DNA of 64,000 bases, from NCBI GenBank assembly GCA_013397455.1, contig VYZB01000169.1, positions 847,339 through 911,338 of the forward strand. The letters run 5' to 3'. The notes below the pieces were generated by a model. The model searched no databases. It was not told the origin of the DNA and saw only the letters and a list, made by a program, of their open reading frames with translations. The translations under genes and the position numbers were made by a program. Each line of letters starts with the position of its first letter. Position 1 is the first letter of the stretch. Origin of the DNA: Crotophaga sulcirostris. Its lineage: Eukaryota > Chordata > Aves > Cuculiformes > Crotophagidae. Below are positions 47,215 to 60,947 of this stretch, one piece after another.

Positions 47215-50200
47215 GTATGTGAAGTTGTTATTATTTAAGATCAAGCAAGATCTGTTTTTTCTAATACATGCTTTCTTATATGTTGATATTACTTTAAATT
47301 TTTTGCAATTGTAAAATACTGTTTTCATTTTTTAAAGTTTCGTAGTGGAAGAAATTTTCTGTTTTAATTTAAACTCCCTTTCAGTTTTCCTGCACTTTGA
47401 AATTTCTGTGTGAAATACTGCACGTCATGGTTTTTAAATTTCATTTGGCCTTTTAAGTTTATAAGACTTTCTAGTTCGCTGGTTAACTTGGAGACTATTG
47501 GAATGGTTCCTGTTGTGTAACTGTTTGTACAGAGCTCCCTGTCTCAGGAAATACAACAGTAGATCACGTAGCTTCTACTGTTTTATATGAGGCTGTATTT
47601 AATGACATATATGATTTTTTTTTTATGCAAAGCAAGAAAATTGAGGCCAGCAGCTTTGGTTACAGAGAGCATATGGCAGGAGTCGGACTGCGTCTCGGAG
47701 CTGAAGCACAGTGAATGTTCTGACATGCTTTAACTGAAGCAGTGTTTGACTGGAGCTGGACCTTGCTGCACTGTAATACTCTGCCTGACCTTGTACATCA
47801 CTCAAATACAGCTTTAGCGTGTCTTGAAGCTGTATTTTACTTCTTTATATTCCAGCTGCACTTCAAGCTAGGCAGGAGTGGTTTTGCAAATCAATAAATA
47901 CAAACTTAGCCTTGCCTTTGTGCCCAGGCTGGATAGTTTTTGATGAGATTAACAGAAGTGCTCACTGCCTCTTACCGAAGGAAATAAAGGCTTCCCTCTG
48001 CTTGGTGGTTCTGTGATGGGCTCCATCCCCCATGGGCAGTGGGCACTGGCTCACTCTGGCAGCGTGCGAGAAGTATGTGAGAAACTGCTGTTACAGTTGA
48101 TTGTTAGGGAGACGCTTTTGGTCTCCATAAATAAGACTGGAAGGTGATGGTAACTTGCTGACTGTTTCATGGTACGTCCTCACAGTATTTGTCCTTTTTC
48201 TGTCATCTGCCCTATGATTGACAGGTAGGAGGAGACTTTAATAGACAACTGTCAACTTAACCTGGTCTTAACCAGGTTGAGTTCTTCTTTTGCATGCCTC
48301 ATTTCATCTTCTGTCTTGCCATTCAGTAGTTTCAGAGTCAACAGAGCTTCAGGGAAACCTTAGTTTTCTTCTGCAGATCTTTTCCAATTAAAATATTGTA
48401 TGGATTCAAACCTGAAAGGGCATAACAAGGTGGGCAGTCACTGCTGTCTTTCTGTAAATATCTGAATGACAGCTGTGGCTTATCGTGCTTGAGAAGGGCT
48501 TCAACTTGGGAAAATTTGTATGCAAGCTGTGATTCAGGATTTGGCATAAAAATTGGAGGATTAAAACTTGCATCCAGGTGTGATAAATCCAGTCAATATT
48601 CTGACACTGGTGATCATGATGAGGAAAGCCCTGTAAGAGCTCTAAGGTAGGAAGCAGAGCAACTGGTAATATGAGTTACAAAGATGGCGTAACCTTGATT
48701 AGCCTATTGCCTGGGGAATGGATTTGTCAATAGATTTGGCGTAGTAGGAAAAGAATTTACTTTTCACATGAAAGCTATGGCTGGAACAAAAGAACAGGAT
48801 TGATGGATTTTGTGGAAAGAAAATCATGTCAGCAAGTTAAAGTGTTTTTGTGTTAACCTTGCTTGTTAATCAAGATAATTCATGTGAACAGGATATTTGA
48901 AGGAGATTACTCACAGCAAGATTAGCCATAGGAAATACATCAAGGGCCTGGAGGAACTTTTGAAGCCAATTATGTGGATGACAGCCTCCTACAGCTGTGA
49001 GAATTGAACCTCGAAGGGAAAAAAGCACAGAGTCTTGAAACATTGGAGATGTAGTCTTATTAAAAACAAACACTTGTCTTTCACGAGCCCTTGCAAGAAG
49101 TTCGTGAACAGCCCTTCCAAAACATCACAAGTGGAGAAAACTGGTAGCACTGTCCTATTCAGGTAGTGCCTTTTTTGCCTGAAAACACTTATTTTATCCA
49201 AGATGGACTCACGGTTATACTGTGGATACTCTTCACGGAAGTTGCAGGTGGATCAATGACTCAGTAAGCCATTTCTCTTTCTCTCCTTGGATTAAAGGAG
49301 AAAAAGCAAATGATTGGATCCAGAAAATTGTCACAGTAGAAGAGGAACTCCAGCTCTGCATTATCAACAGCAAGTTGTGTTGAAATTTATTTTTACTTAT
49401 TTTGTGTTAAGACAAGACATCTTATTTGATCAAGATCATCTTATCAAGAGGAGATAGATTTTCTAATCATTCCTGGATAAGAAGCAGTGGTTTCTCAGTG
49501 CCTCTGTGTCTCCAGATGAGGTGCTGTTTTCCTTGGGGATTTCTGTAAGTGGTGGCTGTAACTTGTAGTGTTGCCTGACAGCCAGTCAGTAAACGAGCAC
49601 TGTAATCCCCCTCGGGAGTGCTACCAATGAATGTATTTTGTAAAAGTAATTAATTCAGATATGATTGTTCCTATTGAAATTCTTCTGGCAGTGCCAGTGC
49701 TGTGATGAAAATACTCTGAGGAAGAAGGGAAAGTGGATGAGAAGAGGCTACGCCCTGGTGTGTCCTGGCCTCCCGAAGCGCGGTTCCTTGTACTGGAGGT
49801 GCTGCCATTGGGAAGGTGTTGCGAACTTAGAGCATGTAACAGTCTTCTGAGAAAGCCATAAGAGTACTTAGTGAAGGAAGACTGTGTTCAGACCTGTCAC
49901 AGCTAAACGTCCAAATGATCTTGTCCACGGTTCCCCACCGCCAGTAATTTCCTTTTGTTCAGTTTCTCACAACAGCTGCCCTGTAGAGGTTTTATTGAGG
50001 ACAAGGGATGCTAATAGCACCACGGAAATTGTGTTTTATTGGCTGAACTAAAAAAGGCCAAGCGCTGTGAAAGTGGAAGCACAGGGTAATGTGTGATTTA
50101 TTTATATCTAAAATGCGATTTTACTAAGGCAGCCTAAAACTGGCCTGGAATAGCTGCAGAGCTTCACAGAAAGTGGTGGGTAAGATACAGGCTTCCTCAA

Positions 50201-53200
50201 AGCATCATTGTGTTCTGAGTGTAAAGTAATTAGAACAGACATCCTGTGCTTGCAGCCCTCAAGTTGAGTAGCATGTAACGCAGCCTCCGGAATCGTTCCC
50301 AATTACAACTTTCATCAAGCTTGAGAGATAAACTTACTAAGTGTTGTTGTTATTGAGGGCTAATGCCAAAATGTTTTTTGATGACTGAGCATTAATTGAA
50401 ATTGGTATTTTACGCTCAGCCATGTGGTTTCAGGTTTCCTTTAAACCATTTTCTGATGGAGTTAAGTGTTCCAATATTTTTATAATCAAGTTACTTTGAA
50501 ATGCTTGGGACTCGCACAGCACACAGTAGCTCAAACCCTGCCACCAGCATGTGCTGAAACTTTTGATCTGTGCTCGTGTCACTTGGTTCCCCATCTCCCT
50601 CCTCTGTTTGGCAAATAGAGAGCGTTTGGGGCTGCCCGGCAGTTTGCAGCAGTCTCTGCCAGGAGACTCCCCAGCAAGTCTGCTTGTTCAGGTGATGGTT
50701 GACCTGAGAACAATCTAGAGAAATTAAACCTCCATGCAGGTGCCTGGAAAACTAAGTTATTCCCATGAGGATTTCAGTGTCCATTACACTCGCATGCCAT
50801 GACTGCAGTGCAAGAGCAGATTCTGCCTCTGAGTGCAGGCTGTGCTCCTGCCGAGCGTGTGGCTGTGCAGGTTTTCTCCTCTTTGTTCCTCCCCAGCTGA
50901 TGAGAAGGAATTTAAGTGTAAAATTACATTTTTAGAGTGGATTGGGGTTTAATAATACTAATGGTTGTTCCAAGCTATTCCTAATGTACTTGTACAGTAT
51001 CTTCAGTGGTAACTGGATGGATTTAATCGTGGATCTGCCTGGCAGCTATGCTGCAGTAGATGTTCTGGGTGTTTGATGAAACAGCTGCTTTGCACTCTTT
51101 CAGGAGAGGAAAAATGAAATGCTTTTCACATGAAGGGTAAGCCCTGACTTGTGAAAAAAAAAACACCAACAAATAAACAACACGTCCATTCCTTAGGCAA
51201 CTCATTTCTTCCAGGCATTCAAAATGGTTTTGCATTGGAGGAATCTAGCCAGGTTACTGGATGCGTGGGGCCACAGGGTTCACTTTGCTGTGGCAAAAAG
51301 TGCAATTTGTCTTTATCTCTGTGTTCCTAAAAGCAGCTTGACAGCCAGTTTGAGACACAAGTATGTTCATAAGAACAAAATATCTGCAAAAACTTATAAA
51401 TCCTCTCTTTGTTGTACTGATAAACTGATATATCAGTGTCCCCCAGTCCTATGTGTAATACAGCGCCAGGTATTGCTGCAGAGTTATCTGTGGCTGTCGA
51501 TAAAGCTGCGTGCACTATTGATACCAGCTTTTATAGCCTGGATAATTTTATGATTTAATAGTTACTGGAAAATACAGAACAAATTTTAATGTTCCTGACA
51601 TCTCATCATTGAAAGCTTTGATCCATGAAATATCTGAAAATATTGTTTCAGAATGTAGTAGAATATTGTATATTTGAAGATGCCTCCTAATTAGTGTTCA
51701 AACAAATAATAAGGCGTTCAGTCTTGGTCTCCATCTGTTTGTAGGCTGAGAGCTCTTCAGCACAGGCTGTGTTTTTTACCTTTAAAGTTCTACTGTATTG
51801 AGCATTGCATAATGAGAAACCATCGGTAAGGAATAACCTCATCATGTTGATATCAAGAAATTCTCAAGTTCAGTATGATTGTCGTTCCTGAAATTTGTCA
51901 GTCTTGAAATTCCAGATGTATTTGAGGTCACTTAACAGCTGGATAGTAAGCATTTTGAAACACTTGTGTTTAGAAAGGAGTGTTTCCCTACATCTTATTT
52001 AAGGAGCTACTTTATTATGTACAAAAAATATTGGAGCCTTTTGTAAGTAGTTTGTTTTGTAAAAGCAAGGTTTGTTATAACAGCTCCACTGCCTTAAAGA
52101 ACTTTAAAAGCCTTGTATGGTTTCGGGTTATGTTAAAATGTCCATGTTTTGGGGAGTGAGCATGAGTTTGCAAACTGGTGCATTCTCAGATAGCAAAAGC
52201 TCTCTCCCATGAACAGTTCTGACCCATCGCCTGCGGTGGTCGAGCCACGTGTGTACTCGGGTGCTTGCACGCTTAAGGTTTTAGAGTTTGGCCCCACACT
52301 TGTGGAGGGTTTTCTCCGTATTGGCAAATCATGCAATGGAAAAGGGCCGGATGAACCGGGTAAAACAGCTGATCCCGTACTGTGCCAGTTCTGCATTCCT
52401 TCCTCACATGATGCAATTGCTTAGGCATTTTTAATTATGAATAGCAGTGAATCAGGAGGAAAACAAGGTTTCTTGCAAATGAGGCGTCCATAAATCCAGG
52501 GTAAACAAAGCGGCCTTTGGTATGAGGAAGGCATTTTTTCCCATGACAGTGTTGCAAGCCAGTGAGAGAGTGTCTGGAAATTAATGATGCAGATGTAATA
52601 GAGGAATATTAAGTGACAGGAGCGTATGAGAGAATGATAAATAAAAAAAGCATAATGTATTTATAGTACTGACTTCTCTGGGCTCCTGACAGTGGGAGGC
52701 TATGGAATAATGGTGTTAAATTTAAGACCCTGTTAAAATATGTGTGATTAAATATGGAGATCAAGCAAAATTTTAACTATTGGATCGTTTATGTCTTTGG
52801 TTGTACCTTTTTTTAGTATGTCCTTTGCCTTAGTTTTTAGTGTGTTACAAGTAGAGCTTGGTTTACATTAGTTTCATGGTTTCTCACATTTTCAGTACTT
52901 GTATTAGTTGAAATTCTAAATTGGATTGTTATTGCTCTCTGCTTGAAAGCACTGGAGCATATGTATCATGCTGTACTTCAGTCAGGCTTTCTGGCTTTTC
53001 TTTCATATCTTACCACATAGGACATCAAGAGGACTTAATGTTTTGGGATGTGTTGTGGTTGGAGAAGCTGCTGTGATGGTTTGTTAGCGGAGGTGCTGAT
53101 GGCCAGCTGAAATGGGCTTGTTGGATTGGACCTCCTCGGGGAGCAGACCTGGTCCCAAGGAGTGACTTCCATGGTCGCAGTCTCGCAAGAATGTGGTGGT

Positions 53201-56200
53201 CTGAAGTGCTGAGTTGGGTGAACAATGCTGAAAGGTGAAGGAACGGCAGGTCTTGCAAGCACAACCACATGGTATTGGTTTCACAGCAGAGCATGGATTA
53301 GTCCCAAAAGAAAAGATAGGCCTATCTCTTTGAGTTAGATGTACAACTTCTCTGAGCTCAATTCTTTGAGGAGGAACATGTTTTAGGTTTGAGTGCATGT
53401 TAAATGTCTGACTAGAAAGACTCATCTGAATAGCTTGTTGTCACAGAAATGTTCCTTTTCCTTTGGAAGGATGCTCAGCTCTTGTCCTTTTGAGTAGGAT
53501 TTTGTTTCCTCTGTTTCCAAAGCGTTGTTCAACTTAACCCTTTCCATTTCCAAACATCCCCTTACGTTTCAATACTGAAATCAATTAATCTCTTAAGAGT
53601 TTTCATAGTTTTGTAAGTGCTGTACTGTTAATTTGTGTAAAGTAAATATTGATTAACTAGAAGGTGGCAGGTATAATACTAGACATGACTGGATGACTCC
53701 AAACCCTAATTGTTTTTCTCTTACTGTCATGATGCTTATTATTAATTTAATTTAATGCTCAAAATTATTTCTTTAACAAAGAAAAAGTAACTGCTGATTG
53801 CCTAAAATTCTCACAGGCTTTCACCACCACTTCAAAGCAGATTTTGATGACTCTGGGACTGTCACACTGCTGCCTGCTCCTCCCTGTGCCTCCTCTCTCC
53901 CTCTTTCCCTTAGAAGCACCTGCACTCTGCTTCTGGCTATTTTTAATTTTTCCAAATATATTTACCTAACTTGTTAAGGCTCTAATTCTCTGCCAATAAA
54001 CTAAGAAAGCAAATATTTGACCTTTCATGTTGATTAATGGTCTTTAGTTTAAAATAATTGTGACAAATGTTGTACATTGCCACCTTCTGTCAGTTAGACA
54101 AATGCGTCTATATCTTTGCTTACGTATTTGCTAATGACTTTTTCTTGTTGCCTGTTATTAATGCATGTGGATGTTACTACAGAAGAAAGTCTTCCCTGAT
54201 GAGTGGTTTCAGGGCTGAGTTTCTGTTTATTCTAAGCATTTCATTGTGTAATTTTACAAGACAATTAGGGATGAACATCGTTCTGCAGCCTTGATTAAAA
54301 TTGTCAGGTTAGTGAAATATACTGATGTCAGCAAGCTTCTTAAATGATAGAGAAGCCACACATTTGTATTCTAGAGAAAGATATGGCATAAGTCATGACA
54401 AAAATCCATGTTTCTAAACCATGTTGGGTACGTTAATTAAGGAGAATGTTAACAATTGGCGTTTAAAAAATATGGTGGTGGTTATGGCTGGGGAAAAACC
54501 ACCTAACGCCTCTTTTTGTGAAGGAGCTCTGTATAATCGATAGAACATCCCAGGATGTGCAGCAGGAAATAATTAAACTTGACCTATTGACTTGTAAATA
54601 TGAGTAGTTTATTCTTTAGGATAGAAGGGTGGGTTTTGTCTTTGGAACATAATCCTTTTCCGAGTGTTTGGTTATTGTAAAATGCTTGATGGACCAGAAA
54701 TGATAGCGCCAAGAGCTTGACCTTTGTTACAGGCGGTGTCCTTTTCCTTAGCGTTACTGTTTACTACCATTACTTAATTAGCAAATGTTGCAACATAAGC
54801 AGTAGCTGAATTTCATGGATGTGTTTATGTAAAACAAGACAGAAAGAAAACAACCCTCCCTGGACCTCCTTGTTGTTCTACAATAAAAATACTGTGCTTT
54901 AACAGCAGAAATTTGAAGCCTTCTCTGACTACTGTAGATACAGTGATAGTGGTGATCTATTTTGTGGTAAACCCAATAATGATTATTTCTGTTTTAGAAA
55001 GTTGCAGAACCTGAATCTCCCAGTTGCACATAATTAATTTAGAATTTTCTTTGGGGACAAAAATCCATCATCTTTAGTTTTCTGTTGTATGGAAGAGAAT
55101 TAGAACGGTTTAACTTTTCTTTTGGAATTGCAAATGATACCTTAGCAAAGTTGGTTTCACTTTGGGTTTTGGTTTGCGGGGAAATCACAACATGAAATTT
55201 CAGTTTGCATTGAAGTCAGAGCTTACATTGAGTTTACATGAAAAAGGACCATTCTGTATTTTCTGAACTAATTAACATTGCTGTAATAGCTGGTGTAGTT
55301 TGGCCATTCTGTTTGATATATGGCAAATACAGAAGAGTGTCATGCTTAGATCAGATGCTGTGTGGAAAAAGCATGAAAGAAGGCACGAAAACTTTAGCTA
55401 GGAGTTGCTTACTATAGAAGTGTGAAAATGCCAGTTTGCAGTGTGAAACTTGGGCTTCTCTGACTGCTGTAACAGGGGGTGAGAATTGCATTTGTTGTGT
55501 ATGACTCCATGGCAATAACGTAAATTAAAGAATTCTTTTTTAGTAGGCCATTAGCAAAATCAAAAATTGACAGTTTAGACTGCTGTGCCTCTATTAATTG
55601 TGATACTAAACGGAATTAGACTGATAATTTCTTTGTTGGAATGATCTGAAGCTTCGCTTGAATAACTGCATGATTTATCATAGAATCATTGAAGTTGGAA
55701 AAGGACTCAGATCACCCAGTACAACTGTCAGGTCAACCCCACCGTTCCTACTAAATCATGTCCTCAAGTGCCATATCTGCATGGTTTTGGAACCCCTCCA
55801 GGGATGGGGACTCCACCATGCCTTGGGTAGCCTCTTCCAGTGCTTCACCACTTTCAGTGAAGAAATATTTCCTAATATCCAATGAAACCTCCCCTAGCAC
55901 AACTTGAGGCCATTTTCTCTCGTCCTGTCGCTTCTTACTTGGGAGAAGAGACCAGCACCCACCTCGCTACAACCTCCTTTCATGTTTAGTTGCCTAAGTT
56001 CCTTTCCTGAAAATGCAGGCACCCTAAAAAAAAGTCTTGTGTGTTCCCCTGCGGTGGTGTTTCCACGGGTATTCGCTGCAGAGATGACCATGTATGTAAC
56101 TCCCGGTGTCTTGTGTGGCTGAAGTCTCAGATGTGCTTTCCAAACATAACCTTAGTGAAAACAGATGGAGCTGACCCACTTTTGTAGGATTTGAGTCCTT

Positions 56201-57334
56201 GCTTGTCTTCGCCTCCTTTTAATTCACACATAGTCTCTGCTTTGAGTTAACTGATTCTTCGGTTATTTCACCTGCTGATACGTGTTGAAACGTGATTGCT
56301 GTTGACAGTTGGGTTTGTAGCACAGCAGCTACAACTACTGAACCGCTAATCCCACCACAGTGCTGGTAATCAAGTAGGTTTATTCTAATTGATGTCTGTA
56401 TGGGATTGCTTTCACTTGAGCTCAGTTGAGTGGGGTAGGTCGAGCATACCTAACTGGAGCTAACAGGGCTGTAGTGAAGACAAACTTAATATGCAAAGCT
56501 GGTGATTTTCAATTCCAGGTGCTCTTACAGTCATAAATTAAGTTATTTAGGAGGTTATTTGTCTGTCACACCCCCAGCCCCTAGCAGTATATGGCTCAGC
56601 TCTGTTTTACTGGTAGGTCCAGCCCCCTCAGATCTGCCTACATGGTGCCTTCTGCAGAACTGATCCTTCTGAAGTCACCTCTGTTCTTGGATGTCCTGGT
56701 GAAAGTCATGTTTTAGAGTCGCTGCAATGAGACACCTCACATTGCTTTTAGCCTCTTGCCTTAGTCACTGGGTTACACTGCCCATCAGTTTGTTGCACTT
56801 GTTTGTTTCATATTTCTCAAACATAAAGACAGAGGTCACAAGCTAAGCCTCTGGTTTTAGAGAAGAGGTTCTCTGTCCTCCTGTTTGCTGGGATGATAAA
56901 GGAGCAACGTGGAGTTGGGGGAGCTCTCATTAAAAATGCAGCGTGCAAGGAGGTACTTCAGAGTTGTTGGAATTTATGTATATTTGTTTTTACAAAGCTT
57001 GTTTAATGTTTAATTAAAATTTACTAATGTTTTCTTGTCAACAGTGAAATGCATTGCGAGTGGTTTTGCGTATCTGCAAGTAATAATTTTACAAAAGACC
57101 ACTTTATATTTAGGCTTTACAGAGCAGGCTGTGATGAGAGGTGCTGAGTAAATTAAAATATTATCATAATGGTTCTATCTAGTTAGAATTTTTCACACAG
57201 TAGTTTTCATCAGTTTCTTTTTGTCGGTTTTTGTTTTTAAGTCTATTGCAACATGCACCATTTCAATTATTTTTATTATTGAAAAGGTAAAATAGGCATT
57301 CATTTTCGTTTGCTTTTTTCCCATCCCACTCTAG
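47215..57334 (+). other. RAPGEF6: RAPGEF6 intron 4, about 10 kb
   Basis: GTATGT ... CACTCTAG. It holds one antisense CR1 (55679-55993). A group of minus-strand open frames at 48338-49201, followed on that strand by a possible ATTAAA signal, was examined but cannot be assigned to a gene. The rest is unremarkable AT-rich intron. Confidence 0.85.
55679..55993 (-). mobile_element. CR1 LINE, 3' end (third subfamily)
   Basis: Antisense CR1 starting TCATAGAATCATTGAAGTTG, then CTCCAGGGATGGGGACTCC, AATATTTCCTAATATCCAAT, GAGACCAGCACCCACCTCGC and CAACCTCCTTTCATGTTTAG. It is of the same lineage as 27745-27947. The right edge is approximate. Confidence 0.87.
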
Positions 57335-57404
57335 TTTTGGCAAGCAGTCTGGAGGAAAACGAGGATGCGAATGTATCATATTGGAGCCTTCAGAAATGAT
57401 TGTG
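57335..57404 (+). CDS. RAPGEF6: RAPGEF6 exon 5
   Basis: Acceptor CACTCTAG|TTTTGG and donor ATTGTG|GTAAGA, 70 bases. The first base completes a serine codon, then FGKQSGGKRGCECIILEPSE and MIV follow. This matches the S-F-G-K-Q-x-G-G-K-R-G-C-x-C-x-x-L-E-P-S-E-M-I-V block of RAPGEF6. It is the place where true cyclic-nucleotide-binding domains carry the phosphate-binding cassette. That motif is absent here, in line with PDZ-GEFs not responding to cAMP. It ends in phase 0. Confidence 0.95.
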
Positions 57405-58014
57405 GTAAGACAGATTTTTCAAATGTATTTAAATCTATTGCTGGCTTCAGCAAATTCTTTCTGTTTTATAGCAGAAAGCTTATTGTAAAGTGTTCTATAA
57501 AATTGCAGCAAAATTGCCTTGATTTCAATTATACCTATGGCTGCTATCGTAAGAGCAATAGCTATGTAAATTTAATCTAGATGGGTAAATGATGATGATG
57601 ATGATTAGGTCATTCTTTCTAAAATTATGCTTACTTGAGTTTCAAAAGCCTACCAGCTATGGCTGAGTTGAGCATTCCTGAGTCAGGCAACAGTAGGCTG
57701 TTATCTTGAATATTTTATTTACACCCCCATCCCCCATTTCGTGGTTTCTTACTGGCCACTCCAGCTGTGCTGGGGCTGGTAGGAAAGGCTCTCTTACTCC
57801 TAACCCTTACAGTTCCACACAGGTGAAGGCTTTTAGGTAAGAAGAGAAGGAACAAAAGAGTGCTTAGCCAGGCTTGAAGGATAACATTCTCAGCTAAGTC
57901 ATCATTGACCTTTTCCTTGTCCAAATTTCCTTCTGCTTCTTCAAAACCCTTAGTACCAAGTTTGTATGTGCTTATAGATCATAACTCAGCCCCTCCCATT
58001 TGATGTAGGACTTC

Positions 58015-58030
58015 AAAAAAAAAAAAAAAA
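58015..58030 (+). repeat. A16 homopolymer
   Basis: Sixteen consecutive A. No flanking retrocopy or poly(A) signal upstream was recognised, so it is taken as simple sequence. Confidence 0.9.
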
Positions 58031-58675
58031 GCATCAGTGTGATGGCATGCACCTTGCTGATGATCTGCACTGACACAGGGTGTACTTGAGTTTCATTTCC
58101 CTGATTAATTCTTATTAATTTATCTTAATTCTTTTATTTTATCTCTCTTTTTTTATAATTTGCAACATAATAATGAGCTTTAATACGTAATGAATATTTA
58201 TCTTCAAGCAAAGGAATTAGCTACTATAATGTAGTTAAAAAACACCATGGTGCTCTGCTGCTGACTGATTTCTTCCCCCTCCGCCCTTTTCTTTTTAGAA
58301 TGTAAATCAGTTTTGTAGCAGGAATCCTCTGGGAACTGACCCATTTTAAAGGCCATAAAATGTGGTCAACTTAAGTTAATGAGGATAACAGATAGTGTGT
58401 GAATGGGCATTGTAGCTCATATTTTTGGAGGTTGAGCAATCAATTGAATTAATAATAGATCCATCTATCGTATGAAAATGGCCCAGAATTGCAGTCTGTC
58501 TCAGTGTACCTGTGTCCTTTCTGTTGTTCCTTGGTGCTTTCATTTTCTTCTTCAGATCTAAGTGTAAGATTTCAGAAGAACAGCATGGTATTTGGAGGTG
58601 GAAAATATATCATTGCTGCCATGGAGTGCCAAATGAAATTGAGGGCAGTCCTGGGATCCTCCTCGAGTTTTCTGA

Positions 58676-58699
58676 ATTCTGAATTTCTGAATTCAGAAT
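58676..58699 (+). repeat. Perfect 10-base inverted repeat built from CTGAATT units
   Basis: ATTCTGAATT, loop TCTG, then AATTCAGAAT. The surrounding TCTGAATTCTGAATTTCTGA shows that the palindrome grew from tandem TCTGAAT-like units. Confidence 0.9.
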
Positions 58700-60928
58700 G
58701 CGGGAGCATTCTGCTGCTGCCAGTGTTCAAGGCTAATAGAGCAACACCCTTGATTAGAAACGAGCTGTTTAATGTGCTATTGCAACCTTCTTGTTACGTG
58801 TAGAAAACACAATAATGGGAAGAAGCCAGTGCTTCAGCAGCACCTGCAGAGGTGCTGGATTCCTCCCTGAGAGTGTTCATCCCACTCAGGGGGGCACAAG
58901 GAGGCTGGATGTGCTCTCTACCAACAGCAATTTTCAGTTGCCACCAGGTGAGAACAGGGCTGACAGGTGAGCAGAGTGAGAGCGCCCTGCCTGTCCGGTT
59001 AATGCGCAGTGTTCCAAACCCAGTTGTAGATGTTCTTGTAAATCATAAGCATGATTGTCAGCTGGACTCAAAATGCTGATAATGCTGATGGTACTGAACT
59101 GGAATCTGTGTGGTCTGGGGTCTTTCCTGGGTTTCTGATGGTAGTTTTGTGTTCGTCAGCAGCAGTGGCATTTGCCAAACGCAGTGAGAGTTTTTTGTTT
59201 CTGAGTTTGCGCTACCAATGTGTTGTTTCTCCTTTATGCTAACAAATAGTATATTTATGCTCACGTCTTAAATTAAGTTAGTTTTCTTCCACGACTCTTA
59301 ACTGAAAACTGAGTGTTTATTTTGCCTTAGTCTTAAAAATGCCTATTGAGTTTGGGACTTCTTAATAATAAAGGTCCTCAGTACTGGAAGAGTCGTCTGG
59401 CCTCTTCCATGAGCCCTTGCGTCCAGGTTAGTCTGGTTTAGTTTCTGTAATCCTGTAAAATTGAACCTAGAGAAAAAAGGAAATAAAGCATTTATTGAAT
59501 TCTCATGCACTGTAGCACACATACAAAAACTAAAAATGAAATCAACACTGTTTTGGTTATTTAATAGACTAACTGTACAAACCCAAACTTCCTTACCTCT
59601 GGAAGCCTTCTGTATAATTGGAGAACAACATTATTGCAAACTAGAAATTCATATTTTATGCTAGACAAAGGGCTTCCAAATCCAGTCGTCTTATTTTTTT
59701 TTTGATGGTATTAAATGGGCAGTTTAAAAGGATCTATTTTATTTTATTTTTTTGTCTGCCTATGTGCCTTATTTGTTTCAAATCCTTACACCATCGTGCT
59801 TACAGCAGCACTGCTACTTGGTATCTTTGCTTGTTGTCCTGTGTCTTCACAAACGGGTAGTAAAATTCTCATGAAAATTGTGGTTGTCCGTGGCTAGGGG
59901 AACTAAGCTTTTCTGCTCTTTTTTTTTTGACAACACCATGATATGAGATTCACTCTTCTTTTTTAACTTTTGTATTTTTGATCTATGTTGTCAATGTATG
60001 TTTTGCTCTATGAAATGAAAAATAAGCCACAAGGCGAGCCCAGCTGCTTGCACCTTCCTCTGACCCCAGACAGAGGTAACTGTTTGGAAAAAGCGACGTG
60101 GAAATTAGCTGTGATCTTGCTTTTTTCTTGGTATAGTTATTTTGGTTACTTTCTTGTTCCTGTCTGTTAAGTCTTTCTAGTTTCCATTTCTTTAAACCTT
60201 TTGTATTTTAATTTTGAGGTAATTAACCCAAATACGTGAGGTGAAGGCTGCTTGTGACAACATAGGGGTTCTCCTGTTCCAATACTGATGTTTGGGATTT
60301 TCAAGTTAATTTTTAAAGGAAAAAAACCCGATCATTGAGGACAGTAGAAACTCCCATACAGTAAATGTGTTGTAGAGGAGCTTCTTACCGGGCTGCAGTC
60401 TTGTTTGCCTGCACGTCTGTGCTGCTTCCTGCTAGGAGATGTTTTTCCAAAACATCAAAAGGAAATGGGAAAGGATGGGACTGCTGTTTATAGAAAGAAG
60501 GAATTGTAACTAGTGAGATAAAACGGTTTCATATTGGCTTTTACTGAAAAGATGAATTTACCTAATTCTTAGTGTTTAGTTGTAAATAATATTTAACATC
60601 AAGATATGAATCAGGTTCCAGTTATTTCTCTGTAACCTGCTGGAAGCAATCTGAAGTCGATATGGCATAGGTGAAGTAGCTAGTTGTAAAAAGCTGGAAT
60701 ATTCAAAGTTGTTCAGATGTGAATGGTACTAGAAGTAGGTTATGTTTTAAAAAAATTACACCAATAAAACCAGGATATTTAGTGCCTTTGCCCGACTGTA
60801 AATACTTAAAGAAATGGTAACTTCTCTGTTGAAGATGTAACCCAGCAGTGTCTAACTCGTGTTGTGAGATACGTGTGGGGGTGTAAAGGGGTTTCTGTGA
60901 CATGGTTAGAGGATACATGTGCCTTTAC

Positions 60929-60947
60929 TTTTTTTTTTTAAAAAAAA
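60929..60947 (+). repeat. T11A8 junction
   Basis: Eleven T followed directly by eight A, a self-complementary low-complexity tract in intron 5. Confidence 0.85.

Noticed and set aside
58015..58030. A16 run, considered as the tail of a retrocopy
   Set aside because: No AATAAA or coding-like sequence lies just upstream on the same strand and no flanking duplication was seen.
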